Shown here one piece after another: positions 37,019 through 46,066 of a DNA stretch of 64,000 nt. The translations under genes were made by a program, and so were the position numbers. Source of the DNA: Enterovibrio baiacu (GTDB lineage: Bacteria; Pseudomonadota; Gammaproteobacteria; Enterobacterales; Vibrionaceae); contig NZ_SCHN01000007.1 in the NCBI RefSeq assembly GCF_004120195.1, positions 62,001 to 126,000 on the forward strand, in the 5' to 3' direction. The notes under the pieces are model-generated. The model saw nothing but the letters and a program-made list of their open reading frames with translations. It was not told where the DNA came from and made no database searches. How positions within the stretch are numbered: the stretch's first letter is position 1; each line of letters begins with the position of its first letter.

Positions 37019-37699
37019 ATGTATTTGTTTATGCTGGATGTCGATGGAACGCTCATCGACAGTTATGACTTTGATTCGGAATGTTTTCGATCTGCGATTG
37101 AAGAAGTCATGGGAATCCAACTTACCGACGAGTTGGGTGCGTTTTTGAACGTGACGGACATCGGTATTCTAGAAGAGCTTATTGAGCAACAAGGTATGCG
37201 CGAGAATCGCATGAAGATCCTCCGCGATGTTAAGAGTGTGTTCCTCACCAAACTTCGTGCGTATATCGCATCCAACAGCCACGAACTCCAAGCCTCACCG
37301 GGTGCGATTCAATTTGTTAATGACATGAAAATGCACCCTAACGTCGTGCTTGCTATTGCAACGGGCGGTTGGGAGGAGTCCGCGCGAATGAAACTTCGCG
37401 CAGCCGGGTTTGATATCAGCCACGTAAGCTTCGCTTCTTGCTCTGATGCCATGACACGTAGCGAGATCATGGCGTTAGCGGCGTTTCGTGCAAAACAAGA
37501 CACGGGCGCACTGTTTACCCGCCGTGTGTATTTTGGCGATGGTGAGTGGGACAAAATGGCCACAAATACGCTCGGTTATGAGTTCGTTGCGGTAGGAAAC
37601 AAAGTTCAGCACCACACGCGTATACCTAACTTCGCCCATTACGACGCGATTTTCGGCAAGTTGGGATTGAGCGATATGCTGAAGGTAAAAACTGCATAA
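37019..37699 (+). CDS. HAD-family hydrolase
   Basis: The 226-residue phosphatase-like enzyme has motif I DVDGTLID (Asp7 and Asp9), a helical cap of the C1 type, motif II in AIATGG near residue 113 and motif IV YFGDGEWD near 174. It is likely a small-molecule phosphatase such as a phosphoglycolate-phosphatase relative. GAGGAA precedes the ATG at 37019 at an ideal distance; a TTG five codons earlier is unlikely. A strong shared terminator follows. Confidence 0.85.
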   Translation: MYLFMLDVDGTLIDSYDFDSECFRSAIEEVMGIQLTDELGAFLNVTDIGILEELIEQQGMRENRMKILRDVKSVFLTKLRAYIASNSHELQASPGAIQFVNDMKMHPNVVLAIATGGWEESARMKLRAAGFDISHVSFASCSDAMTRSEIMALAAFRAKQDTGALFTRRVYFGDGEWDKMATNTLGYEFVAVGNKVQHHTRIPNFAHYDAIFGKLGLSDMLKVKTA

Positions 37700-37746
37700 G
37701 CTTAGTTCATAGAAGAATACTCATAAAAGAAACCGCAACGCATACA

Positions 37747-37774
37747 AAAACAGCGCCTATATAGGCGCTGTTTT
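37747..37774. terminator. Bidirectional palindromic terminator
   Basis: The perfect 28-nt palindrome with stem AAAACAGCGCCTAT and its complement has T-runs both ways. It serves the HAD gene (plus) and the AGCS gene (minus). Confidence 0.9.
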
Positions 37775-37833
37775 GCTTTCTGATTCAACGATAAACAAGC
37801 CGTCAGTGCGACAGGGCTGCCACTGCGAAATGA

Positions 37834-39225
37834 TTACGCGTTCGCTTGGTTTGACGCTGCGCGCCTCTCTTTCACTTTTTGCTTCAACTGATCAAAGTAA
37901 AGCGAGGTTTCTTGTGCCACCACGTGACGGAGAATGATCAAGCCAATCAGGTTTGGTACGGCCATTAATCCGTTTACGATATCCGCAATGAGCCAAATCA
38001 TATCCAATTTGATAAATGCGCCCGACAATACCAAAGCAACAAAGATGATTTTGTAAGGTAACACAGCACGTTGGCCAAACAGATAAATCGCACATCGCTC
38101 ACCGTAGTAGTTCCAACCCAAAATGGTGGTGAACGCAAAGAACATCAAACCGATCGCAACCACGATGGGGCCATACTCTTGGTTCAGTCCGATAGAGAAT
38201 GCTTCTGTCGTCATTTGTGCGCCAGCGATATCCATCGACCACACGCCGGTCAATACCAATGCAAGGCCCGTCATGGTGCAGATCACAATGGTGTCCAAGA
38301 AGGTGCCGACCATGGAAATCAAACCTTGGCGAACACACGAGTTCGTTTGTGCAGAGGCTGCGGCCATTGGCGCACTGCCTAAGCCTGATTCATTCGAAAA
38401 TACACCGCGAGCAACACCCGATTGAATAGCAAGCATAATGCTCGCCCCCACAAAACCGCCTGTCGCCGCTGTTTGTGTGAAAGCAGATTCAATGATCACA
38501 CCAATAGCAGAAGGGATTGCGTCCGCATGGTTGAACAATATGGCTGCACATGCCGTTACGTAAACCACCGTCATGGTAGGAATCACTTTGCTGGCAATGC
38601 CTGCAATGGATTTAATACCACCAATGGTGACGGCTGCAACCAAGGTCGTGAGTACAATCGCGGTGATTTCATGTGGAATGTTGAAGGCAATATGGCTTGC
38701 ATCAACAATGGCATTCACCTGTGGGAACGTACCAATACCGAAGCAGGCAACACCAATGGTAAAGAAGGCGAAGAGGCGTGCTAGCCATTTCTGACCTGCG
38801 CCTTTCTCAAGGTAGAGCATTGGGCCGCCAAGCATATTGCCAGATGCGTCTTTTTCGCGGTATTTCACTGCCAGTAAGCATTCTGCATATTTGGTCGCCA
38901 TGCCGAACAGGGCAGCCATCCACATCCAAAAGAGTGCGCCTGGACCACCAAGCTTAATGGCCGTTGCAACACCCACAATGTTACCTGTACCAATGGTGGC
39001 AGATAGCGCAGTACACAGTGCAGCAAAGCTGGAAACATCACCTTTGCCTTTGACCCCTTTTTCTTTTTTAAAGATGTAGGTCAGTGCAAGTGGCAGTTTG
39101 AAGATCTGAATCGCGCCGAGGCGAAACGTAAAATAGACACCTGTGCCAACAAGTAGCAGAAGTAGGGGTGGACCCCACACAAGGTTATCGATGGTTTGTA
39201 GCAAGTTATACAGTGAATGGTTCAT
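37834..39225 (-). CDS. AGCS-family sodium:alanine/glycine symporter
   Basis: The 463-residue inner membrane protein has about 11 membrane segments and the family signatures TIGTGNIVGVATAI near residue 75 and NESGLGSAPMAAA near 280. AGCS proteins co-transport alanine or glycine with sodium. A tandem glycine riboswitch lies directly upstream on the same strand, which points to glycine as a relevant substrate. AAAGGGGG precedes the ATG. Confidence 0.93.
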   Translation of the reverse strand: MNHSLYNLLQTIDNLVWGPPLLLLLVGTGVYFTFRLGAIQIFKLPLALTYIFKKEKGVKGKGDVSSFAALCTALSATIGTGNIVGVATAIKLGGPGALFWMWMAALFGMATKYAECLLAVKYREKDASGNMLGGPMLYLEKGAGQKWLARLFAFFTIGVACFGIGTFPQVNAIVDASHIAFNIPHEITAIVLTTLVAAVTIGGIKSIAGIASKVIPTMTVVYVTACAAILFNHADAIPSAIGVIIESAFTQTAATGGFVGASIMLAIQSGVARGVFSNESGLGSAPMAAASAQTNSCVRQGLISMVGTFLDTIVICTMTGLALVLTGVWSMDIAGAQMTTEAFSIGLNQEYGPIVVAIGLMFFAFTTILGWNYYGERCAIYLFGQRAVLPYKIIFVALVLSGAFIKLDMIWLIADIVNGLMAVPNLIGLIILRHVVAQETSLYFDQLKQKVKERRAASNQANA

Positions 39226-39250
39226 TTATCCCCCTTTAGATTCAAAGGAG

Positions 39251-39300
39251 GAGAGTAGCCGCAAAAAGTAGCAGCAAAGTGGGTACTTTGTTGCGGTTAT
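39251..39300 (-). promoter_or_regulatory. Expression-platform hairpins of the glycine riboswitch
   Basis: On the minus strand CCGCAA and TTGCGG enclose CAAAGT-ACCC-ACTTTG, giving a nested hairpin between the second aptamer and the ribosome site of the symporter gene. There is no clear terminator T-run, so control may be at translation or by partner-strand exchange. Confidence 0.5.
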
Positions 39301-39505
39301 CTCCTCTGTCCTTTTGCCTGAGAGTTTCACTCGCAACCACTCAACATACATTGAGTAAGCAAGCTTGCTCCTTCGGCGTCCGATTTAACGGATCTCTCCA
39401 GAGGCTCCTCCAACAACAGTCCATACCTGAACGCAAATGGCGTTCTCAGGTGCCTGAAAGATTTACTTCTTCGGCGGATGGCGAAAGCCATCTCTCTCCT
39501 GCTGT
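39301..39505 (-). ncRNA. Tandem glycine riboswitch
   Basis: Read on the minus strand, two aptamers in tandem are visible. The first begins CAGCAGGAGAGA and contains CGCCGAAGAAG and TCAGGCACCTGAGA. The second begins GGAGGAGCCTCTGGAGAGA and contains CGCCGAAGGAGC, then CTCTCAGGCAAAAGGACAGAGG. The linker is short. This arrangement binds glycine and is established upstream of sodium:alanine/glycine symporters in Vibrionaceae. Confidence 0.95.
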
Positions 39506-39838
39506 CTTCATCGGAACATCAAATTTTCGCAAGTATCATAGATCACAAAATTACGATTGCAATGAAAACTAGGGGCTTTGATTGAAATGATGGGTTAAGT
39601 GGGTAAAAAATACATAATTGTGTTAATGAAACGTTTCGGTGATGAAAAATAAAAGGAGATATACAGCAAAGCATCGGTTTTTTACGGCGCAGAACATACG
39701 GGGAATGGCTATCTTATATATGAGACGCGACGGCATTCGAAATATGGCTTCAATTTTCTCCTTGAAACTTCCCGCGCTCTCTCAAGGAACTGTTATCTCG
39801 GCCGATATATTATCATCTTAGCTGGCTTGTTAGTGTAA
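39506..39838. other. Gap between riboswitch and J-domain gene
   Basis: This region holds the riboswitch promoter (minus) and the upstream region of the J-domain gene (plus). A 60-codon frame at 39639 lacks support and I did not annotate it. Confidence 0.4.
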
Positions 39839-40984
39839 ATGACTACGTTTAACGATTTACTCGGAACCTCTCCAAATACCCCCGCTGCCACTGTAAAGCA
39901 GCGTTACAAGCTATTATCTGCCCGTGTGCATCCAGATAAAGGCGGATCACCGGCGCTCATGCACCTTGTGCGTCATGCCTATGAGAACGTGGCGAAAGGG
40001 AAAGGACAAAATCTGCTGACCATTCCTGCGTCAGCCTCTGTGCGGGAAGGCGGCACATTCGAAAGCGAGCTGAATAAACTTAGAAAAGAAAAAGAAGAGC
40101 TCTCTGCGTTAAATCAATTGTTAAAAGGTCAGCTAGCGCAGGCCAAGAAGGGCACAACGTCGCGAGAAGGACCGATAAAGAACACGGAGCTATTGAGAAA
40201 AATCTCACTACTTGAAGGCGAAATCGTGCTGCTCAAAGATGAGCGAAGCCGTTTGATGCCTCAGAAAGACGCAGCAATCGCTGAGCAGCAAAAGCTTGCA
40301 GCAGAATTGCGCCGTGTGCTTTCTGAAAACGAAATGCTTGAAACCGAACTTGATAGAACGCGCGGTGTAAAAAGCCCTGGCTTAATGCCTTGGGCAAGCA
40401 AGTTTTGGTTACCGGCTGTGATCGTTTCTCTGTGTATCGCCGTTTTCATCATTGGCGCAAAGCAAGTCAATTGGCCTGCTTATACCCTGTGGTTTGACGA
40501 CGTGCCCAGCGAGCCAAAAGCGCCCACGGTCAGGGTGATTTACGCGAATGATGAGACGAATGACCAACAGGAGGCAGTGCTCGAACCTGTCGATGCACAA
40601 CAAAAAGCATTGAGCAATGAACCGCTGCCTTTCTTGCAGCTAACAAACAAACCCGGTGTGTGGTCGCTTTCCAGCTTTACGGTGTCTGAAGAGCCTTACA
40701 TTGCTATACGGAGCGACAGAGGCTCTTACGTTGTCTCGGATTGTTCTGGTGGTTTTAATTTGTACTTAAACAAACCATACAAACCATTGCGCGTGCCAGC
40801 CAATTTAATTTATTTGCATCAAAATCAGCACTTTCATGTGTATGACATACCTTATGGCCAAGGGTCGTCATCAGAAAGCTGGATGCAAAGCCGTAAACTA
40901 CAAATCAATGATGAATATTTTACGAGTAATGAATTCAAAACCAGCGTGATGGCACTTTTAGAAAAATGCAGTAAAGGTTCGTGA
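39839..40984 (+). CDS. Membrane-anchored J-domain protein with coiled coil and periplasmic domain
   Basis: The 381-residue protein starts with a short J-domain (residues 1-60) bearing the HPD motif at 31-33 in the form HPDKGG. This tripeptide stimulates Hsp70/DnaK ATPase. Residues about 74-175 form a coiled coil rich in Glu/Lys/Leu, one membrane helix spans about 189-207, and the C-terminal 170 residues are periplasmic with only two cysteines (C302, C377). By design it would recruit DnaK to the membrane. I do not recognise the C-terminal domain or this exact architecture. It is monocistronic. Confidence 0.75.
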   Translation: MTTFNDLLGTSPNTPAATVKQRYKLLSARVHPDKGGSPALMHLVRHAYENVAKGKGQNLLTIPASASVREGGTFESELNKLRKEKEELSALNQLLKGQLAQAKKGTTSREGPIKNTELLRKISLLEGEIVLLKDERSRLMPQKDAAIAEQQKLAAELRRVLSENEMLETELDRTRGVKSPGLMPWASKFWLPAVIVSLCIAVFIIGAKQVNWPAYTLWFDDVPSEPKAPTVRVIYANDETNDQQEAVLEPVDAQQKALSNEPLPFLQLTNKPGVWSLSSFTVSEEPYIAIRSDRGSYVVSDCSGGFNLYLNKPYKPLRVPANLIYLHQNQHFHVYDIPYGQGSSSESWMQSRKLQINDEYFTSNEFKTSVMALLEKCSKGS

Positions 40985-41094
40985 ACTGAGAGCAAGGCAA
41001 AAGATTGACCAACTTTTAATGTCATGCATACGCAAAAAGTGAAAACCCGTAATAAGCTTATGAATAGCTAGAGATATTTGGAGTACCTCCACAC

Positions 41095-42252
41095 ATGTCA
41101 CAAGACAGTTACTTGTTGCATAAGTTTAAACCAGAGCGTCAAGACGTGGCGAAGGGGATCCTCGCTCGTCAACGCTTGGTGGTGAGTGACTGTGTGGGAG
41201 TGAAAGGCTATGTCACGGGGATTGGTATACCGGCTTGGTCAGACGACAATGAACCTTCAAAATTTGATGCACAAGTGGTGCAGACCATCATGCAATCAGG
41301 TTGCCGACTCATTGGTAAAGCGCAGGTTGATGATTTTGGCACGAGCATCAGCGGTACAAACCCTTTCCTTGCCAGACTGGCCAACCCTTTCTCTTCTGAG
41401 CGTCGTTTAGGCGGTTCGTCTTCTGGGGCGGCGTTAGCCATCAATAAGGGAGCGGCCACACTCGCGATTGGCAATGATTGCTGTGGTGGTGTGATCATTC
41501 CTGCTGCTTACAATGGGCTTTATGCTTATCGAGCGTCGCCCGAGTTATTAGACATGCGCGGCATCGCCACGGTGTCGCCATCTTTTGATGCTGTGGGGAT
41601 CATGTCTAAGCAGCTGCCGCCTTTGCATCAAATCGCAGAGAAATGCTGGACGAAACCGCTTCGCCCCGTAAAGTTCAAGAACGTGAAGTATGCATCTAGC
41701 CTGTTCCAAGATTTGTTGCCGATCGAAGCAATGTTGGAATGGGAAGTTTTCTTTTCCACCTTAAAGATTCCGAGAGAAGATGTTGCAACTTTTAGCAAGT
41801 TGATGCTGACGCAGGCGCAGAACATTCATTCGGTGATCCTAGGAAGAGAAATCGATTTCGAATACGGCCAATGGCTCGATCACTACAAGCCTAAAATTTC
41901 TGAAGAAACGGCAGAGTATATAAAGCGCATTCGTGGTAAGAGTTTTAAAGAGTTTGTTGAGACGAAGAAGAAGCGCGAATTTTTTACCAATACCTTTCAA
42001 GGTTTGTTGAGCAGCGGTGAGTTGTTAATGATCCCGACATCACCTGGACCCGCCGCAGAGCATGACGCTTTTGATCTCGATACCTTCCTCATTAACCAGC
42101 GTCGGCTTTACGCCATTGCAGAAGTCGCAGGTTTACCGCAACTCACGCTCCCGTTACTGACCGTTGATGGCATGCCGATGGGTATTTCATTGATTGCACT
42201 TCCTGGAGAAGACCGCCTGTTATTTGACACTGCTGAGCGTTGGTTTATCTGA
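41095..42252 (+). CDS. Amidase-signature family protein lacking the catalytic Lys and nucleophile Ser
   Basis: The 385-residue protein aligns with the amidase signature fold: LVVSDCVGVKG, GKAQVDDFG, GGSSSGAALAI and GNDCCGGVIIPAA are recognisable. Active enzymes use a Lys-cisSer-Ser triad. Here the Lys position is S31, the cis-Ser is kept as S108, and the nucleophile position, 24 residues further as expected, is G132. Two of three catalytic residues are therefore lost. It is likely a pseudoenzyme, perhaps binding an amide ligand or a partner protein. The length is below the usual 450-500. It is monocistronic. Confidence 0.8.
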   Translation: MSQDSYLLHKFKPERQDVAKGILARQRLVVSDCVGVKGYVTGIGIPAWSDDNEPSKFDAQVVQTIMQSGCRLIGKAQVDDFGTSISGTNPFLARLANPFSSERRLGGSSSGAALAINKGAATLAIGNDCCGGVIIPAAYNGLYAYRASPELLDMRGIATVSPSFDAVGIMSKQLPPLHQIAEKCWTKPLRPVKFKNVKYASSLFQDLLPIEAMLEWEVFFSTLKIPREDVATFSKLMLTQAQNIHSVILGREIDFEYGQWLDHYKPKISEETAEYIKRIRGKSFKEFVETKKKREFFTNTFQGLLSSGELLMIPTSPGPAAEHDAFDLDTFLINQRRLYAIAEVAGLPQLTLPLLTVDGMPMGISLIALPGEDRLLFDTAERWFI

Positions 42253-42959
42253 AATAACACCGTGATACGCAACAGGTTTATCTTCCCAGATCTCGGTGCT
42301 CGTAGCCCATAAATCCCCCCTTTTAGTGACGAGCTATTTCATCAACAGGTCAAGAAAAATTTATTTTTTTGACAAAAACCCACTAACTAACTGTATATAA
42401 AGAAAATATTAGTGGTTGGCCTACTACTGACCTATCAACAGAATCTGTGGATAACTAGGTGAATTAGTGGATGTTATTATGTATTAAGTCATTGTTTTAT
42501 ATTGATATTAATTGGCTTTAAGGGTGGTTTTGTATCAGGTTTTCTCCTGTGAATGGTCTCTCTTTCGATAAAATGAACAAAGTGGCATGTTTTTGTATCA
42601 AATATCTTACGTTGTGGGTCTGGTTGAAGAACAACATTTTGTCACAGTGTTGTCTAAATGAGATCAATAAAACCCGCCTAACCGGGCGTTGGAGTCCACC
42701 GTCAAATGTTCCACGCTTTTGCCACTTTTTCACGATCAATTTCGCTGAATCTTGCGCTTTCAGATCGTTGGGGTATAGATTCGAAGAAAAGGCCTGATTT
42801 ACTGTGGTTTTTTTCGATGGGACGCTAAGACGGTAGACGGTGCGAACCTTTTCATTCGAAACCTGAGGTTTCTCAGCCTTTTCCGCGTTTTCTCTCGAAG
42901 AGAGTCAGTGGCCGATGTAAACTCCAACCCAGATTGAACTTCAAACACTGAGGCAAGAA
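42253..42959. other. Large intergenic region before recQ
   Basis: This 707-bp stretch is AT-rich at 42350-42530 and more mixed later. A frame at 42549 (82 codons) lacks a ribosome site and recognisable protein features. No terminator, repeat or known RNA is clear to me. A small RNA is possible but unproven. Confidence 0.4.
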
Positions 42960-44924
42960 ATGCAAGTGAACGCGGCTTATGTAAAAACACTTCAAGACGT
43001 ATTCGGTTTTGATGGATTGCGCGGTGGTCAGCAGCACGTTGTTGAAAATGTGCTCGCGGGACGCTCTTCGGCCGCGATATTTCCGACAGGCTCAGGCAAA
43101 TCACTTTGTTATCAACTTCCTGCTTTGCACCTTCCTCACCTTACGTTGGTTATTTCCCCTTTGCTTGCATTGATGAAAGATCAATTGGATTTCCTACGTG
43201 GAAAAGGTATTGCGGCGGCATCGATAGATTCTTCACTGACCTATGATGAATCGCGCGAGGTGATGCGTTCAGTAAAAGCGGGCGAAACAAAGATCCTGAT
43301 GATTTCGGTGGAACGTCTGAAAAATGAACGCTTTCGTCAGTTCATTTCTTCTGTTCCGATTTCCTTGCTTGTGGTTGATGAGGCGCACTGTATTTCGGAA
43401 TGGGGACATAACTTCCGACCAGACTATTTAAAATTGCCCGCTTACCGAGCGCAATTAAACATCCCACAAGTGTTGTTGTTAACCGCGACAGCGACACCGC
43501 AAGTCATAGACGATATGCAGAACAAGTTTGGTATTGCGCAGGAAGATGTGGTGGTGACGGGCTTTTATCGACAAAACCTCGATCTGAATGTCTTTCCGTG
43601 TAAAGAAGACGAGAAGTCGGCGGCGTTGCTGCACCTGATCCAGACCGCTCCAGCCCATCAGCCGACCATTGTTTATGTCACTCTGCAGCAAACTGCGGAG
43701 AATGTGGCGGCAATATTGAGTGCAACTGGCATCGCTGCCAGGGCTTACCATGCGGGTATGGCGAGTGAAGATCGCCAACGCATTCAAAACGGTTTTATGC
43801 GTGGAGAGATCAACTGCATCGTTGCAACCATTGCATTTGGCATGGGTGTGGACAAAGCCGATATTCGCTCGGTGATTCACTACGACTTGCCAAAGTCGAT
43901 TGAAAACTACAGCCAAGAAATCGGACGGGCAGGGCGCGATGGGCAAGCATCAGTGTGTTCAGTCCTCGCTAACCGAGAATCAGTCAGTGTTTTAGAAAAC
44001 TTTGTGTACGGCGATACGCCAGATCTCAATGCTATTCGTGCCGTGATTGACGAGATTGGTGCGACGCCAAACGGTAACACATGGGAAGTAATGCTGAATA
44101 GGCTCTCGAGAGAATCCAACGTTCGTCAGCTGCCGCTTAAAACCTTACTGGTTTATCTTGAGCTCGCGGGCATTATCGAACCTCAATTTAGTTACTTCGC
44201 CGATTATCGCTTCAAGATGTCTGTTTCTGTCGATCATGTATTGAGCCAATTTGAAGGCGAAAGAAGGCAGTTTGTGGATGCTGTTTTCCGCGCATCGCCA
44301 AAATCACGGACGTGGCACACGGTGGATTTCGAGGCGTTGTGGCAAGGCTATCATGCTGAAAGACAGCGCGCTGTGACAGCGTTAGATTACTTTGCCGATA
44401 AAGGCTGGATAGAACTAGAAAGTAAGCAAATGACCGATGTTTTCCGAGTGCTTGCACTTGATGCGTGTCAGGGTAACAACGCGGTTCAGCTCAGCCAAGA
44501 AATCCATAAGTTGTTCTTGTCTAAAGAAGAAACGGAAATTAATCGTGTTCATGCCATGTTGTCTTTATTCGAAACCAACGTATGTCTAAGTCATCGGTTA
44601 GCGAGTTACTTTGCGGATGAATATGCACCGACACAATGCGGACATTGTTCAGTGTGTCGAGGTAATGTGGCTGTATTGCCTAGCGCCAATCACCTTGGTG
44701 ATATAGACATGGGGTTGCTAGAGCGCATGACTCAGCCTTTTCTTGATGCTGCAACCAAAGAGGGACTGAATGTGTCGCCTGAAGCGTTGACTCGGTTTCT
44801 TTGTGGCATTACCACTCCTCTTTCTGGACGACTACGTGCCGGAAAAATGGAGGGGTTTGGTCGGTTCTCACAGTACCCATTTTCAACAATAAAAACGGAG
44901 GTAGAACAGGCATTCTACCCTTAA
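42960..44924 (+). CDS. RecQ-family ATP-dependent DNA helicase
   Basis: The 654-residue superfamily 2 helicase has Walker A GSGKS at 44-48, DEAH at 140-143 within VVDEAHCISEWGHNFR, and motif VI QEIGRAGRDG near 320. A winged-helix region follows, then a zinc-binding cluster with CGHCSVC near residue 560. There is no HRDC domain. It unwinds DNA 3' to 5'. The C-terminus differs from E. coli RecQ, so it is probably a paralog of the RecQ-like group rather than the main RecQ. Confidence 0.9.
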   Translation: MQVNAAYVKTLQDVFGFDGLRGGQQHVVENVLAGRSSAAIFPTGSGKSLCYQLPALHLPHLTLVISPLLALMKDQLDFLRGKGIAAASIDSSLTYDESREVMRSVKAGETKILMISVERLKNERFRQFISSVPISLLVVDEAHCISEWGHNFRPDYLKLPAYRAQLNIPQVLLLTATATPQVIDDMQNKFGIAQEDVVVTGFYRQNLDLNVFPCKEDEKSAALLHLIQTAPAHQPTIVYVTLQQTAENVAAILSATGIAARAYHAGMASEDRQRIQNGFMRGEINCIVATIAFGMGVDKADIRSVIHYDLPKSIENYSQEIGRAGRDGQASVCSVLANRESVSVLENFVYGDTPDLNAIRAVIDEIGATPNGNTWEVMLNRLSRESNVRQLPLKTLLVYLELAGIIEPQFSYFADYRFKMSVSVDHVLSQFEGERRQFVDAVFRASPKSRTWHTVDFEALWQGYHAERQRAVTALDYFADKGWIELESKQMTDVFRVLALDACQGNNAVQLSQEIHKLFLSKEETEINRVHAMLSLFETNVCLSHRLASYFADEYAPTQCGHCSVCRGNVAVLPSANHLGDIDMGLLERMTQPFLDAATKEGLNVSPEALTRFLCGITTPLSGRLRAGKMEGFGRFSQYPFSTIKTEVEQAFYP

Positions 44925-44970
44925 CTTTATTTAACTGATGTCAGTAATCGAACGCTATTAGTGCATACCT

Positions 44971-45369
44971 TTAATGCAGGCATAAGAGCGCGATGCTCTC
45001 TACGTTTTTAGGATCAGGGTACCGATATCCTAGAGTACATAAGTCATCCAGCGCAAAATACTGTTGATAAAAGACGCGTGGCTCGTCGGAAATTGTTCTT
45101 GTAAAAGCACTGTTTTGATCTATCGATTCGAATGAAAAATCGAACTCTTCGGTATGATGATCTTCTTTGTTTGTATTTCGAGAGTAATGGGTCACGAGGA
45201 TATTTAAGTTATCCTTGAACTGCTTGATATGGGTTGAACGAATTGTGTGTGGTCCCGTGACATTTCCCGTCCACTCAGAAGTTTGGTGAGTTGTAGCAAC
45301 CGCGATTGCTACATTCAACACTGCGAGTAAAACAATCGCTATCCAAAACTTACGAACAGTCAAGTTCAT
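44971..45369 (-). CDS. TcpH/ToxS-like membrane partner protein
   Basis: The 132-residue protein has one N-terminal membrane helix (residues 8-25) and a periplasmic domain with two cysteines, C111 and C130. Its size, single anchor and Cys pair recall TcpH of Vibrio cholerae (136 residues, C114 and C132), which protects TcpP from proteolysis. It overlaps the preceding TcpP-like gene by 20 bp, strongly implying coupled synthesis and a complex. The ATG at 45369 is preferred over a longer frame. Confidence 0.65.
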   Translation of the reverse strand: MNLTVRKFWIAIVLLAVLNVAIAVATTHQTSEWTGNVTGPHTIRSTHIKQFKDNLNILVTHYSRNTNKEDHHTEEFDFSFESIDQNSAFTRTISDEPRVFYQQYFALDDLCTLGYRYPDPKNVESIALLCLH

Positions 45370-46066
45370 GGCTCTCTCTCTCATAGAAGCACACTAGGTT
45401 GTTAATCGTTACTTTCTTTTTGCTCTCGTTCGCTGTGTCTTCTATGCCAGAGAACTGGACGGAAAATCGCGTCGTGATGTAATCGTGTTTCAAGGTGTAG
45501 GCTTGGTAGAAACTCAAAATATTGATGACGGTGAAACATAGCAATGCGGTAATAGCAGTTAGACGGAGCTTATGTGCATTCTCTAGCCACCACGCTGGAG
45601 AGGTTGTTTCGGCTAGAGGCTCATGGCTTTCTTGGACCTCTACCGCAGGTGTATTTACGTCTTCTTCCGTTTTTTCTACTTCTATTGCTTCTGCTGTCTC
45701 TGAAGAGCTTATCGATCGCAGGTTTTCCGCCTTAGACGCCGTCAAGGCATAGCCCACACCAGGGATATTAACGATGATGGATTTGTTTTTATCGTTAAGC
45801 GCGGCGCGCGTGCGATTGATGAGCTGAGGCAAACTCTCGGCAGAGATAAACTCGTTGCCCCATACATTCATCACGATGTCTTGTTTAGAAGCAGCATTTG
45901 GATAAGCATCGGTCAGACAGCAGAGCAAATCTTGTTGTTTTCTCGTCAGCCTTTTAATGCCCGAAGATGTCCCATCCGAGTTGGCGCTATCTGACAAAGG
46001 CACCAGTGCATGCGTGTTTCTTTCCCAACGAAACTTCCCAAGGATGAGTGAATCGAGCTGTTTCAT
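45350..46066 (-). CDS. TcpP/ToxR-like transmembrane transcriptional regulator
   Basis: The 238-residue protein has an N-terminal OmpR-type winged helix (residues about 10-110), an acidic linker, one membrane helix (168-188) and a 50-residue periplasmic tail. The tail contains C226 and C237, 11 residues apart. TcpP of V. cholerae has C207 and C218 with the same spacing. It should bind DNA while in the membrane and respond to periplasmic or redox signals with its overlapping partner. The ATG at 46066 begins MKQLDSLIL. It lies upstream of, and divergent from, the ACP cluster, a possible target. Confidence 0.8.
   Translation of the reverse strand: MKQLDSLILGKFRWERNTHALVPLSDSANSDGTSSGIKRLTRKQQDLLCCLTDAYPNAASKQDIVMNVWGNEFISAESLPQLINRTRAALNDKNKSIIVNIPGVGYALTASKAENLRSISSSETAEAIEVEKTEEDVNTPAVEVQESHEPLAETTSPAWWLENAHKLRLTAITALLCFTVINILSFYQAYTLKHDYITTRFSVQFSGIEDTANESKKKVTINNLVCFYERESHELDCS

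Noticed and set aside
39639-39821. 60-codon frame upstream of the J-domain gene
   Set aside because: It lacks protein-like features and overlaps a likely promoter region.
42380-42420. LexA-like half site (CTGTATATAAAG) before recQ
   Set aside because: The second half CAG is missing, so it is not a credible SOS box.
42549-42797. 82-codon frame before recQ
   Set aside because: It has no ribosome site, no recognisable domain and a Cys/Phe/Asn-rich random-like composition.
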